DNA of 64,000 bases, from NCBI GenBank assembly GCA_030148805.1, contig JASBSS010000018.1, forward strand, positions 124,001-188,000. Reading direction: 5' to 3'. Positions within the stretch are counted from its first letter, which is position 1, and each line of letters starts with the position of its first letter. The DNA is from Thiogranum sp. (GTDB lineage: Bacteria; Pseudomonadota; Gammaproteobacteria; DSM-19610). The notes under the pieces were generated by a model. That model searched no databases, was not told the origin of the DNA, and saw nothing but the letters and a program-made list of their open reading frames with translations. The position numbers and the translations under genes are program-made. Shown piece by piece: positions 20,780 to 29,430 of this stretch.

Positions 20780-21588
20780 GACGCCACCGCCGTCGCTTCC
20801 GCCTCAAGGGGTTGATCGGCCCCCGCCAGCAACCACCGCAACAGCGAGGCATAGGCTTGCGCACCGCGCGCCGTGGGGTTGAAACCATTGATCGGCTGGC
20901 CCTCGCGGCTGGCTTCGCGAAACTGGGTATCGATCGGAATCACGCGCTGCCACAGGTGTTCCGGGTACTGGTCACGCAGGACCCGTAGCGCCTCGGTCGC
21001 GGCACGGGTACGTCGGTCAAAGAACGTGGGGATGATGCTGTAGGGCATCACCGAGCCGCGCGAGCGAGCGATCATGTGCAGCGTGGAGAGCATACGCTCA
21101 AGTCCCTTGAGCGCCAGAAACTCGGTCTGAACCGGAATCAGCAGCCGTTCGCAGGCCGCCAATGCATTGACCATCAAAACCCCCAGCATGGGCGGACAGT
21201 CCAACAGCACATAATCGAAGCGGGCCTCCAGCCCTGCCAGCGCCTGGCGCACCACCAGCCCCATGCCCCCTTGGGCGCCGAGCTGTCGGTCCAGGGTGGC
21301 CATGGCGGTGGAGGCCGGTATCAGCGAAAGGTTCGCCACGCCGGTCTCCCTGATCAGCGCGGGGACCGATAGGCTGTCATCGGCGTCGGCGCTGGCGGCA
21401 AACAGGGCGTAGGCGCTGCTTTGCGAATCGTCGGGATTGAGGCGGAAATAGGCACTGAGCGACCCTTGCGGATCAAGGTCCAGCAACAGCACCCGTTCGC
21501 CCTGCGCCGCCAGCAGCCCGCCCAGGCTGACGGCGGTGGTGGTCTTGCCGACCCCGCCTTTTTGATTGGAAACCGTCCACACCTTCAC
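20776..21588 (-). CDS. parC: ParA-family ATPase ParC, polar positioning of chemotaxis arrays
   Basis: A 270-residue ParA/Soj-like ATPase from GTG 21588 (VKVWTVSNQKGGVGKTTTAV). The deviant Walker A motif KGGVGKTT and the Walker B region DYVLLDCPPMLG are clear, as is LLLDLDPQGS. The start codon shares four bases (GTGA) with the motD stop, and the stop shares four bases with parP. In vibrios ParC localises chemotaxis arrays to the flagellated pole with ParP. No parB or parS lies nearby, so a chromosome-partition role is unlikely. Confidence 0.9.
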   Translation of the reverse strand: MKVWTVSNQKGGVGKTTTAVSLGGLLAAQGERVLLLDLDPQGSLSAYFRLNPDDSQSSAYALFAASADADDSLSVPALIRETGVANLSLIPASTAMATLDRQLGAQGGMGLVVRQALAGLEARFDYVLLDCPPMLGVLMVNALAACERLLIPVQTEFLALKGLERMLSTLHMIARSRGSVMPYSIIPTFFDRRTRAATEALRVLRDQYPEHLWQRVIPIDTQFREASREGQPINGFNPTARGAQAYASLLRWLLAGADQPLEAEATAVAS

Positions 21589-22589
21589 GGCCGCGCCTCC
21601 CCCGACGTCGCGACCAGTCCGGCCGTGGCCGCAGGCGGCGCGATGCCCGCCGCTCCCGGCTCCAACGGCTCGGGTGCGTTCTCTTCGCGCAAGGTCTGCA
21701 GGTGTTGCAGCCTCTCGCTCACCCGGGCATCGGTGCCCGACATGATCACCAGTACCACCCGGCGGTTGCGCGCGCGCCCTTGCGCCGTGGTGTTGGCCGC
21801 CACCGGGCGGTATTCCCCATACCCAATTGCCGCCATGCGTTGCGGGTCTATACCCAAACGGGTGAACAGATGCACCACGCTGGCGGCGCGCGCGGCCGAC
21901 AGCTCCCAGTTGGAACGGAACTCGAGCGTGTTGATAGGCACGTTGTCGGTGAATCCCTCGACGTGAATGATATTGGGTAACGGTTGCAACGTCCGTGCCA
22001 GTTCGCTCAGCACCGGCAACGACTGCGGCGACAGCTCTGCGTTGCCGGAGCTGAATAGAATGCTGGACTTTATCTCCACTTCTATCCACCGCTTGTCGCG
22101 CCGCACTTCGATCAACCCCTGATCCACCAGCTCCGCCATGGATTTCTCGATGCCGGCGGCCAGATTCTCGGACGCCTCGTCCAGCTCGCCTTGCTTGGCG
22201 GAGGACTGGGGTTCGGCTTGAGACTCGCTTTGCGCTCCCGGTTCGGTTGGTGTTTTCGCTCGGTGATCGGGTTCACGGCGTTCGGACGTCGGCTTTTCCG
22301 GCATTGGGACCTTGAACAGCTTGATCACGGGCTTGCTCGGATCCAGCGGTTTGTCGGACTGGACGGGCGAGCGCAGCAGTTGGCCGACCTGGATCGGCTC
22401 GAGACTGCGCGCGGGGTCGCGGAAGGCCGCGACAATCGCATCGGACAATACCCGGTATTTGCCTTCGTTGACCGAAGAAATCGAATACATCACGACAAAA
22501 AAGGCGAACAACAGGGTGATGAAATCCGCATACGAAACCAACCAGCGTTCGTGGTTCTCATGTTCTTCGCTGCGTTTCTTCCTCGCCAT
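21585..22589 (-). CDS. motD: Flagellar motor stator protein MotD (MotB/OmpA family)
   Basis: A 334-residue MotB-type stator subunit. The N-terminal helix holds WLVSYADFITLLFAFFVVMYSIS, with the proton-binding Asp in the conserved YADFIT. A charged linker rich in Glu, Pro and Lys (about residues 80-140) follows, then an OmpA-like peptidoglycan-binding domain (HVEGFTDNVPINTLEFRSNWELSAARA). The gene follows motC by ten bases and is coupled to parC. The MotC/MotD naming follows the Pseudomonas gene order cheB-motC-motD-parC. Proton rather than sodium use is likely but not proven. Confidence 0.93.
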   Translation of the reverse strand: MARKKRSEEHENHERWLVSYADFITLLFAFFVVMYSISSVNEGKYRVLSDAIVAAFRDPARSLEPIQVGQLLRSPVQSDKPLDPSKPVIKLFKVPMPEKPTSERREPDHRAKTPTEPGAQSESQAEPQSSAKQGELDEASENLAAGIEKSMAELVDQGLIEVRRDKRWIEVEIKSSILFSSGNAELSPQSLPVLSELARTLQPLPNIIHVEGFTDNVPINTLEFRSNWELSAARAASVVHLFTRLGIDPQRMAAIGYGEYRPVAANTTAQGRARNRRVVLVIMSGTDARVSERLQHLQTLREENAPEPLEPGAAGIAPPAATAGLVATSGEARP

Positions 22590-22599
22590 CTCGCACCTG

Positions 22600-23340
22600 C
22601 TACTGGAAGTAGCCCTGCAACTTGGTTTCGATATTGCGCGGATTTTCCCCTTCGGCGATGGATATCACGCCTTCCACGATCATTTCCCGGAACTGCGTCT
22701 GACTGTGTATCTGGCTCTTGAGCTTGTTGGCCATCGGCAAGAACAACAGATTGGCGAAACCCACGCCGTAGATGGTCGCGACGAAGGCGGTGGCGATGCC
22801 GCTGCCCAGCATCGAGGGATCGGCCAGGTTGTTCATGACATGTATCAGCCCCATCACGGCACCGATAATTCCGATGGTCGGGCTGTAGCCGCCCATGCCG
22901 TCGAATACCTTCGCCGCCTGGATATCCTGGTGTTCGCGGCTGTCGATCTCGACTTCGAGAATGCTGCGTATGATTTCGGGTTCGCTACCGTCGACCAGCA
23001 GTTGCAGGCCCTTGCGGGCAAAGGCGTCCTGTTCTTCCTCGGCGATCGCCTCCAGTCCCAACAGCCCTTCGCGGCGCGCGATGTTGCTCCAGTTGACGAT
23101 CTTCTCGGCGATCTCCTCCGGGTAAAGTTTCACCGGCAACAGCACCCAGATCGAGATTTTCATGGCGCGCACGAACGTCCGGATGGGCGTCTGGACCATC
23201 ACCGCGCCCAAGGTGCCTCCGGCGACAATGACAAAGGCGGTCAGCTGCACCAGCGAGGAGGTGTGGCCGCCTTCGAGCAGATTGCCGCCGAGAATGGCGA
23301 CCAGCGCCACCATGATGCCTACCAGGCTGAGTATATCCAT
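22600..23340 (-). CDS. motC: Flagellar motor stator protein MotC (MotA family)
   Basis: A 246-residue MotA/TolQ/ExbB-family protein from ATG 23340 (MDILSLVGIMVALVAILGGN). It has four predicted membrane helices, two near the N-terminus and two after residue 145 (GGYSPTIGIIGAVMGLIHVM and a following LGSGIATAFVATIYGVGFANLLFLP). The cytoplasmic loop carries the charged residues that contact FliG. It starts two bases before the cheB stop in an operon with motD. Confidence 0.95.
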   Translation of the reverse strand: MDILSLVGIMVALVAILGGNLLEGGHTSSLVQLTAFVIVAGGTLGAVMVQTPIRTFVRAMKISIWVLLPVKLYPEEIAEKIVNWSNIARREGLLGLEAIAEEEQDAFARKGLQLLVDGSEPEIIRSILEVEIDSREHQDIQAAKVFDGMGGYSPTIGIIGAVMGLIHVMNNLADPSMLGSGIATAFVATIYGVGFANLLFLPMANKLKSQIHSQTQFREMIVEGVISIAEGENPRNIETKLQGYFQ

Positions 23341-23342
23341 GC

Positions 23343-24413
23343 TCAACCACCTGCCGTCTGTACCAGCGAAGGACCGATATCGCACAGCGGCATCACCAGG
23401 TCGCTCAGACCGGCCTCGGCAACCGCCATCGGCATCCCATAGATGACACTGCTGGCCTCATCCTGACTCCAGATGGTGGCGCCCTGGCTTTTCAGCACGC
23501 GGGCGCCTTCGCGCCCGTCCGCCCCCATGCCGGTCAGCACCAGCCCCAGTACCTTGGCGCCGCAGACCGCGGCGATCGAGCTGAAGCTGACGTCCGCGCA
23601 AGGCTTGTAGTGCATCTCGGGACGTCCGTCCTCAATATGGATGATCAGCTTGCCGGCCTGCTGCGAGAAAGTCATTTGACGGCCACCGGGCGCGATGTAA
23701 ACGTGGCCGCCGCGCAGCTGATCGCCCTCGGCGGCCTCTTTGACACTCACCGCGCATTGCTGGTCGAGGCGTTGGGCGAAAGCCGGCGTGAACGAGGCCG
23801 GCATATGTTGCACCACCACGACGGGCGCACGAAAATTCGCCGGCAGGCGGGTCAGCACCTGCGTCAGCGCTACCGGCCCGCCGGTGGAACTGGCGATGGC
23901 GACAACGTCGAACTGGACCCGCCTGGCACGCGCCAGCAGCGGACCGTTGGCGAGCGCCACGCCCGCCGCCGGCTTGGCCGCCGTCTCGGAGATGACGGCG
24001 CGGGCCCCCACCGGCTGGCGCCGCGCGACGGCGTGAATACGCCGGCGCAACAGCATCTTGACCTGTTCGCGGTCGGCGGCGATCTCGTCGAATTTCTTGG
24101 GCAGGAAATCGACCGCGCCGGCATCGAGCGCGTCGAGCGTGGCGCTCGCGCCCTCCCGGGTCAGCGAAGAAAACATCAGTACCGGCGTCGGGTGACTGGC
24201 CATGATGTGGCGCACGGCGGTGATGCCGTCCATCACGGGCATTTCGATATCCATGGTGACGACATCGGGTTTCAGACGGGCCACCTGATCCACGGCCTCC
24301 CGCCCATTGCCCGCGGTGCCCACGACCTGGATGCGGGCGTCGGCTTCCAGCATCTCCACGATGCGGCGGCGGAAAAACCCCGAGTCGTCCACCACCAACA
24401 CTCGGGTCACCAT
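23343..24413 (-). CDS. cheB: Chemotaxis protein-glutamate methylesterase CheB
   Basis: CheB demethylates receptor glutamates and deamidates glutamines when phosphorylated by CheA. The product has 356 residues from ATG 24413 (MVTRVLVVDDSGFF). The receiver domain has the phospho-Asp in VTMDIEMPVMDG. The C-terminal methylesterase has the catalytic triad regions IASSTGGPVAL (Ser), VVQHMPASFT (His) and TGMGADGREGA (Asp). A GTG two codons upstream is another possible start. It lies 124 bases after cheA; a 26-codon ORF occupies part of that gap. Confidence 0.97.
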   Translation of the reverse strand: MVTRVLVVDDSGFFRRRIVEMLEADARIQVVGTAGNGREAVDQVARLKPDVVTMDIEMPVMDGITAVRHIMASHPTPVLMFSSLTREGASATLDALDAGAVDFLPKKFDEIAADREQVKMLLRRRIHAVARRQPVGARAVISETAAKPAAGVALANGPLLARARRVQFDVVAIASSTGGPVALTQVLTRLPANFRAPVVVVQHMPASFTPAFAQRLDQQCAVSVKEAAEGDQLRGGHVYIAPGGRQMTFSQQAGKLIIHIEDGRPEMHYKPCADVSFSSIAAVCGAKVLGLVLTGMGADGREGARVLKSQGATIWSQDEASSVIYGMPMAVAEAGLSDLVMPLCDIGPSLVQTAGG

Positions 24414-24449
24414 ACACACCGGCCCGTTGCTACGTCGTGTTCAGACACC

Positions 24450-24530
24450 TCAGAAACGGCGACGGGGTCTGTAGTGCCGTGGTTCCTGTCGGGTGTTGTC
24501 TTGGCTGGCCATTTGAGGGTCACTGTTCAT
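24450..24530 (-). CDS. Possible 26-residue peptide between cheA and cheB
   Basis: An ATG six bases after the cheA stop opens a frame that ends 36 bases before cheB. The peptide begins MNSDPQMASQDNTR and ends in a very basic YRPRRRF. The AGG of a possible ribosome site abuts the ATG with no spacer, so initiation would rely on termination-reinitiation from cheA. It is too short to judge from coding statistics, and I list it as a candidate only. Confidence 0.2.
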   Translation of the reverse strand: MNSDPQMASQDNTRQEPRHYRPRRRF

Positions 24531-24536
24531 CCTTGG

Positions 24537-26567
24537 TTACAGATGCCGCGCGTAGGCTTTCATCAGGCTCGGCACATCCAGAATCAGCGCGATACGCCCG
24601 TCGCCGGTGATGGTGGCCCCGGCGAACCCGGCCAGACCTTGCAAAAAGGCGCCGAGCGGTTTGATCACGACCTCTTCCTGGCCCACCAACTGCTCGACCA
24701 CGAAGCCGACCTTCTGGCTGCCTACATGCACCACGACCACGTGGCTGACCGTCTCGGCGGCTTGCTGGGAGCCGGCCGAGACCAGCCAGTCGCGGAGAAA
24801 ATACAAGGGCAGGGCTTTTTGTCTCACCATGACGCACAACTGTCCGTCGACAGTGTTGGTGCGGGTCTCATCGAGGTCGAAGATCTCGCTCACGCTGCCC
24901 AACGGCAAGGCAAAGGGCTGCTCGCCGATCTTGACCATCAAGGTCGGCATGATCGCCAGGGTCAACGGCACCCGAATCATAAGGCGAGTGCCCTTGCCCA
25001 GCTCGGAATCGATTTCGACCGTACCGTTGAGCTGGCCGATGCGGGTTTTGACCACATCCATGCCCACGCCGCGCCCGGACACGTCCGAGATTTCCTCCTT
25101 GGTGGAAAAACCGGCGGCAAAGATCAGGTTGTAGGCATCGCGATCGTCGAGTCGCGCCGCGGCTTCGGCGTCCATGAGCCCTTTTTCCACGGCTTTCTCC
25201 CGCAGTTTCACCGGATCCATGCCTTTGCCATCGTCTTCTATCGACAGCAGGATATGGTCGCCTTCCTGCTCGGCGGCCAGAATCACCGTACCCGCACGCG
25301 CTTTGCCCGCCGCCTGCCGCTGCTGGGGATCCTCGATCCCATGATCGACGGCGTTGCGCACCAGGTGCACCAGCGGATCGGCGAGCGCCTCGACCAGATT
25401 CTTGTCCAGGTCGGTTTCCTCACCCTGGAGTTCCAGATTCACCTCTTTGTGGAGGCTGCGCGCCAGGTCGCGTACCACGCGCGGGAAGCGACCGAAGACC
25501 TTCTTGATCGGTTGCATACGCGTTTTCATCACCGCGTTCTGCAAATCGGCGGTGACCACGTCCAGGTTGGAAATGGCCTTCGACATATCCTCGTTGGCCA
25601 TCGATTCCTTGAGGGTGGCCAGGCGGTTGCGCGCGAGCACCAGCTCGCCGACCATATTCATGATGTCATCCAGGCGCTTGGTATCGACGCGCACGGTCGC
25701 CTCGGCCTTGGCCGGGGTCACCGCAGCCTTGACCGGCTCGGCGGCTGCGCCGGATACCGCCGCTGGCGCCTCGACGACCGGCGGCGGCTTGACCGGCGCT
25801 GCCGGAGCCGGCGCCTGCCCGCTACCGTGCAGTTGGTCGAGCAGCGCCTCGAACTCGTCCTCGGTGATGTCATCGGAACCGCCAGCGGCGGCCGCCGCCG
25901 TCTCGCCCGCCTCGGATGCCGCGACCGCGGGCCCCTTGCCGGAGCCATGGAGACGATCCAGCAGCGCCTCGAATTCGTCCTCGGTGATATCGTCGGCACC
26001 GGAAACGGTTTCGGCGTGCTCACCGGCGGCCTCGGGCGGCGCGGCAGCTTCCAGCATCGCCTCGAATTCAGCATCCGCGTCGCCTGGCTGAGCGATCTCG
26101 CGGGGCGTCTCAGCGCCCGGCTCTGCGAGCTCCCTTGGGGTCTCAGCGCCCGGCTGGGGGGCGGAGGTGGCGCCACTCCCGGCAACCGCCAGCTGTTCCA
26201 GGGTCTGCAACAGGGCGGGGTCCGCCGGGGTCGGCATACTGCCCGCCTGCACCTGCGCGAACATGCTGTTGACGATATCCAGAACCTGAAGCACCGTATC
26301 CATCAGTTCGGTGTCGACGTTGCGTTCTCCGTTGCGCAGGACATTGAACACATCCTCGGCGCGATGGCAGACCTCGACCAATCCGTCCAGACTGAGAAAG
26401 CTGGCCCCGCCCTTGATGGTATGAAAACCGCGAAACACCGCGTTCAGCAGGTCGACATCCGCCGGACGTTGTTCCAACTCGACCAGTTCCTCGTTCAGCC
26501 GCTCCAAAATCTCTCCGGCCTCGACCAGGAAGTCCTGAAGAATCTCATCCTCGGCGTCAATGCTCAT
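24537..26567 (-). CDS. cheA: Chemotaxis histidine kinase CheA
   Basis: CheA autophosphorylates in response to receptors and phosphorylates CheY and CheB. The product has 676 residues. The P1 domain has the phospho-His at residue 49 (FHTIKGGASFLSL). A long Ala/Glu/Pro-rich linker replaces a clear P2 domain and contains an exact-spaced duplication of DDITEDEFEALLD-LHGSG at residues 192-210 and 232-250. The P3 dimerisation region starts near VDTKRLDDIMNMVGELVLARN. The P4 kinase has LVHLVRNAVDHGIE (N box) and SGRGVGMDVVK (G box). The P5 CheW-like domain ends the protein. It follows cheZ by 12 bases. Confidence 0.98.
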   Translation of the reverse strand: MSIDAEDEILQDFLVEAGEILERLNEELVELEQRPADVDLLNAVFRGFHTIKGGASFLSLDGLVEVCHRAEDVFNVLRNGERNVDTELMDTVLQVLDIVNSMFAQVQAGSMPTPADPALLQTLEQLAVAGSGATSAPQPGAETPRELAEPGAETPREIAQPGDADAEFEAMLEAAAPPEAAGEHAETVSGADDITEDEFEALLDRLHGSGKGPAVAASEAGETAAAAAGGSDDITEDEFEALLDQLHGSGQAPAPAAPVKPPPVVEAPAAVSGAAAEPVKAAVTPAKAEATVRVDTKRLDDIMNMVGELVLARNRLATLKESMANEDMSKAISNLDVVTADLQNAVMKTRMQPIKKVFGRFPRVVRDLARSLHKEVNLELQGEETDLDKNLVEALADPLVHLVRNAVDHGIEDPQQRQAAGKARAGTVILAAEQEGDHILLSIEDDGKGMDPVKLREKAVEKGLMDAEAAARLDDRDAYNLIFAAGFSTKEEISDVSGRGVGMDVVKTRIGQLNGTVEIDSELGKGTRLMIRVPLTLAIMPTLMVKIGEQPFALPLGSVSEIFDLDETRTNTVDGQLCVMVRQKALPLYFLRDWLVSAGSQQAAETVSHVVVVHVGSQKVGFVVEQLVGQEEVVIKPLGAFLQGLAGFAGATITGDGRIALILDVPSLMKAYARHL

Positions 26568-26579
26568 TCTCGCCCCCTC

Positions 26580-27350
26580 CTAGAAACCCAAACTCGACAG
26601 CAGATCGTCGACTTCGTCCTGTCCCGATACCGATTCGCTGGGCTCGTTTACTCCGGGCACCTGCGGCCCCAGCCCTTGCATCATGTCCTTAGCCTGCGCT
26701 TTGTTTTTCGTGCCGCCTGGTTCGTGTCTTCCGTCATGTTCCACGCTTCCGGACAGGCGGATCAGTTCGACCAGATTGTCCTCGACCTCCTGAACCAGAT
26801 TGATCACCCTGCGGATGATCTGGCCGGTGAGATCCTGAAAACCCTGTGCCATCATCACTTCGGAAAGGTTGCCGTGGATTTGTCCCGCGTGATCGCAAGT
26901 GACCCCGAGAAAGTGGTCGATCTCCCGGCTCATGCTGCGGAACTCGTTGACATTCATGTCCTTGTTGCGGAACCGCTCCCACTTTTCGCGCAGATTGTTG
27001 GCACTGGCCTGCAATTGCTCGGCAATGGGCAAGGTCCCTTCCACCGCCGTGAGCGTCCGATTGGCCGAGTCCTCCGTCATGGTGATAACGTGATTGAGGC
27101 GCGCCTTGGCGTCGGGAATGTCGGATTCGGCCAACGACTGCATGCGCGAGTCCAGGGCGAAACTGGTCAGCGAGTCGTGCAACTGACGCGTCATTTTTCC
27201 CAATTCGCGGAACAGGCTTTGCTCCCGTATCCGTCCCAATTCCTCGATCACCTGCTCGGCTGCCACCACATTCCCGGCCTCGAGCTCGGCCACCAATGCG
27301 CGTGCCTGATCCAACAGGAGATCGTTATTTTTGCTTTCTGCCGCTTCCAT
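26580..27350 (-). CDS. cheZ: CheY-P phosphatase CheZ
   Basis: CheZ dephosphorylates CheY-P. The 256-residue, mostly helical product has a long helical hairpin and the catalytic segment MMAQGFQDLTGQIIRRV, whose Gln is the active-site residue in the family. The C-terminus QDEVDDLLSSLGF is the conserved CheY-binding helix. It lies two bases after cheY and twelve before cheA, so all are in one operon. Confidence 0.97.
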   Translation of the reverse strand: MEAAESKNNDLLLDQARALVAELEAGNVVAAEQVIEELGRIREQSLFRELGKMTRQLHDSLTSFALDSRMQSLAESDIPDAKARLNHVITMTEDSANRTLTAVEGTLPIAEQLQASANNLREKWERFRNKDMNVNEFRSMSREIDHFLGVTCDHAGQIHGNLSEVMMAQGFQDLTGQIIRRVINLVQEVEDNLVELIRLSGSVEHDGRHEPGGTKNKAQAKDMMQGLGPQVPGVNEPSESVSGQDEVDDLLSSLGF

Positions 27351-27352
27351 GC

Positions 27353-27736
27353 CTACCCCGCTGTGGCTGCAACGCGCTCAAAGATCTTATCGATCTTCTC
27401 CTTCAAGGTGACAGCAGTGAACGGTTTGACGATATACCCGTTCACGCCGGCCTGGGCGGCTTCGATGATCTGATCGCGTTTCGATTCAGCCGTCACCATC
27501 AGCACCGGCAACGAAGCCAGCTTGGCATCCGCGCGCACCGCCTTGAGCAGATCGATACCCGTCATTCCCGGCATGTTCCAGTCGGTGACGAGGAAATCGA
27601 AATTGCCGTTCTGCAGCATCGGCAAGGCGCTGTTGCCGTCGTCGGCTTCCTGGGTATTGTTGAAACCCAGATCGCGCAAAAGGTTTTTGATGATTCGCCT
27701 CATTGTGGAAAAATCGTCCACAATCAGAATCTTCAT
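27353..27736 (-). CDS. cheY: Chemotaxis response regulator CheY
   Basis: Single-domain response regulator that binds FliM and reverses the motor when phosphorylated. The product has 127 residues from ATG 27736 ([20 protein letters not shown]), nearly all receiver domain. The phospho-Asp lies in [11 protein letters not shown], the Thr switch in VLMVTAES and the conserved Lys in YIVKPF. First gene of the cheY-Z-A-B-motC-D-parC-P operon, with a sigma28 promoter at 27786-27812 just after fliA. Confidence 0.98.
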   Translation of the reverse strand: MKILIVDDFSTMRRIIKNLLRDLGFNNTQEADDGNSALPMLQNGNFDFLVTDWNMPGMTGIDLLKAVRADAKLASLPVLMVTAESKRDQIIEAAQAGVNGYIVKPFTAVTLKEKIDKIFERVAATAG

Positions 27737-27785
27737 GTCCTTATCCAAAATCGCCTCCCACAACGGGATTGTTCAACCCAGTAAT

Positions 27786-27812
27786 GTTTCGGCATCTCGC
27801 CGGGGTTCTTTG
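27786..27812 (-). promoter_or_regulatory. Sigma28 (FliA) promoter of the cheY operon
   Basis: On the minus strand CAAAGAAC, an 11-base spacer and GCCGAAAC match the sigma28 consensus TAAAGTTT-N11-GCCGATAA. The -35 box ends three bases after the fliA stop codon. Transcription would start near 27778, about 42 nt before cheY. Confidence 0.7.
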
Positions 27813-27814
27813 AC

Positions 27815-28546
27815 TCAATCGCTGGTCCATTCGGTCATCCGCGCCCGCAAACGAATCAGGGCCTGCCCGTGAATCTGGCAAACCCGGGACTCGCTGACAC
27901 CAAGAACCTCGCCGATTTCGCGCAAATTCAGCTCCTCGTCGTAGTACATGGCCATCACCAGGCGCTCGCGCTCGGGCAGATTGGCGATAGCGCGCGCCAG
28001 CGCGGCCTTGAAGTCGTCGCTGTGCAGACTGTCCAGCGGTTCGTTACGTCGCGGATCGGCCGGCGGCTGGGGATGGTCCTCACCGTTGGCACCGCCGTCG
28101 TCGATACTGAACACCCGGCAGCCGGTGGCGTCCTGCAGCACTCGGTGATACTCGTTGAGATCCATGCCCAACTTGGCGGCGACTTCGACATCGCGGGCAT
28201 CCCGACCTTCCTGATTCTCGATCTCGCGTACGGCTTCGGCCACCTGACGCGCCTTGCGGTGCACCGAGCGCGGTGTCCAGTCGGTACGGCGGATCTCGTC
28301 GAGCATCGCCCCGCGGATGCGGATGCCCGCATAAGTCTCGAAACTCGCGCCCTGCGAAGCATCGTAATTACGCGAGGCCTCGAGCAAACCGATCATGCCG
28401 GCCTGGATCAGGTCGTCGGCCTGGACACTCGGCGGCAGGCGGCTCATCAGATGGTAGGCGATTCGCTTGACCAGTGCGGCGTGCTTGGACACCAGGTCAT
28501 CGCTGTCTAGTTCGGGGTTGGTCACGTACATAGCGGCTCCATTCAT
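27815..28546 (-). CDS. fliA: RNA polymerase sigma factor FliA (sigma28)
   Basis: Sigma28 transcribes late flagellar and chemotaxis genes. The product has 243 residues from ATG 28546 (MNGAAMYVTNPEL), which overlaps the fleN stop by four bases; GGAG lies nine bases upstream. ATG 28531 (MYVTN) is an alternative with GGAG five bases upstream. Region 2 contains DDLIQAGMIGLLEASRNYD, and region 4 contains the helix-turn-helix LREIGEVLGVSESRVCQIHGQALIRLR. No flgM is in the window. Cognate promoters occur upstream of cheY and fliC. Confidence 0.97.
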   Translation of the reverse strand: MNGAAMYVTNPELDSDDLVSKHAALVKRIAYHLMSRLPPSVQADDLIQAGMIGLLEASRNYDASQGASFETYAGIRIRGAMLDEIRRTDWTPRSVHRKARQVAEAVREIENQEGRDARDVEVAAKLGMDLNEYHRVLQDATGCRVFSIDDGGANGEDHPQPPADPRRNEPLDSLHSDDFKAALARAIANLPERERLVMAMYYDEELNLREIGEVLGVSESRVCQIHGQALIRLRARMTEWTSD

Positions 28547-29430
28547 ACCGGTATCTCCATGTGTCCATTGCGCGACTGGATCAGACGTTCGACGAAAAAC
28601 TCCAGATGTCCACCCGCCGCCGACGGAACCGGCCATTTCTCCGTCTTCTGCGCCAGGGTCCGGAAAGCGACCGACGAGCGGCTGCGCGGATAGGCCTGCA
28701 CCACGGCACGCTGTTTTCGCACCGCTTTACGCAGATAATCGTCGTGCGGCACCACTCCCATGAACTCCAGGGTAACGTCAAGATAACGGTCGGTTACTCT
28801 TGATATTTTGTTGTACAAATCTCTTCCCTCCTGGGCACTTTGAACCTGGTTGGCGAGGACGCGAAAACGGCTGATGCCGTACTCCGCGCTCAGCACCTTG
28901 ATCAGCGCATAGGCATCGGTAATCGATGCCGGTTCGTCACACACCACCACCACCACTTCCTGGGCCGCGCGGCTGAAGCTGGTGACGCTTTCGTTGATTC
29001 CGGCCGCGGTGTCGATAATCAGCGTGTCCACCGGATGGTTGAGCTCGCTGAACGCACGTATCAGGCCGGCGTTTTCCATCGTGTCCAACTCGGCCAGCCG
29101 CTTGACCCCGGAGGCCGCCGGCACCACCATGATCCCCGCCGGCCCCTGGATGATGACCTCCTCCAGCGTCCGTTGACCGTCGATGACGTGCGACAGATTG
29201 CTTACCGGATGCAAACCCAGCAGCACATCGACATTGGCCAGTCCGAGGTCGGCATCCATCAACATGACGCGCTTGCCGGCATCGGACATCGCCACCGCCA
29301 GATTGACCGAGACGTTGGTCTTGCCGACCCCGCCTTTGCCGCTGGTCACGGCGATGACTCTTACCGGTTCGGGCTTGGCCATGCGTCTCAATCCAGCAGC
29401 CTGATCCACTCGCAACTCAGACAAGAACAT
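28543..29430 (-). CDS. flhG: Flagellar number regulator FlhG (FleN), MinD-like ATPase
   Basis: FleN/FlhG limits the number of polar flagella and in Pseudomonas antagonises FleQ. The product has about 295 residues from ATG 29430 (MFLSELRVDQAAGLRRM). The deviant Walker A is SGKGGVGKTNVSVNLA, with MLMDADLGLANVDVLLGL and LIIDTAAGINESV (Walker B). The N-terminal helix with DQAAGLR resembles the DQA motif that FlhG uses to stimulate the FlhF GTPase. GGAGG lies 11 bases upstream of the ATG; a TTG six codons earlier is also possible. It overlaps flhF by 14 bases and fliA by four. Confidence 0.96.
   Translation of the reverse strand: MFLSELRVDQAAGLRRMAKPEPVRVIAVTSGKGGVGKTNVSVNLAVAMSDAGKRVMLMDADLGLANVDVLLGLHPVSNLSHVIDGQRTLEEVIIQGPAGIMVVPAASGVKRLAELDTMENAGLIRAFSELNHPVDTLIIDTAAGINESVTSFSRAAQEVVVVVCDEPASITDAYALIKVLSAEYGISRFRVLANQVQSAQEGRDLYNKISRVTDRYLDVTLEFMGVVPHDDYLRKAVRKQRAVVQAYPRSRSSVAFRTLAQKTEKWPVPSAAGGHLEFFVERLIQSRNGHMEIPV

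Noticed and set aside
20776-21588. parC as a chromosome or plasmid partition ATPase
   Set aside because: No parB or parS nearby; the motD-parC-parP-cheW context fits chemotaxis-array positioning.
23610-27473. A 1287-codon open frame on the plus strand opposite cheB, cheA and cheZ
   Set aside because: Same antisense artefact of GC-rich coding DNA; the minus-strand genes have complete domains and catalytic motifs.
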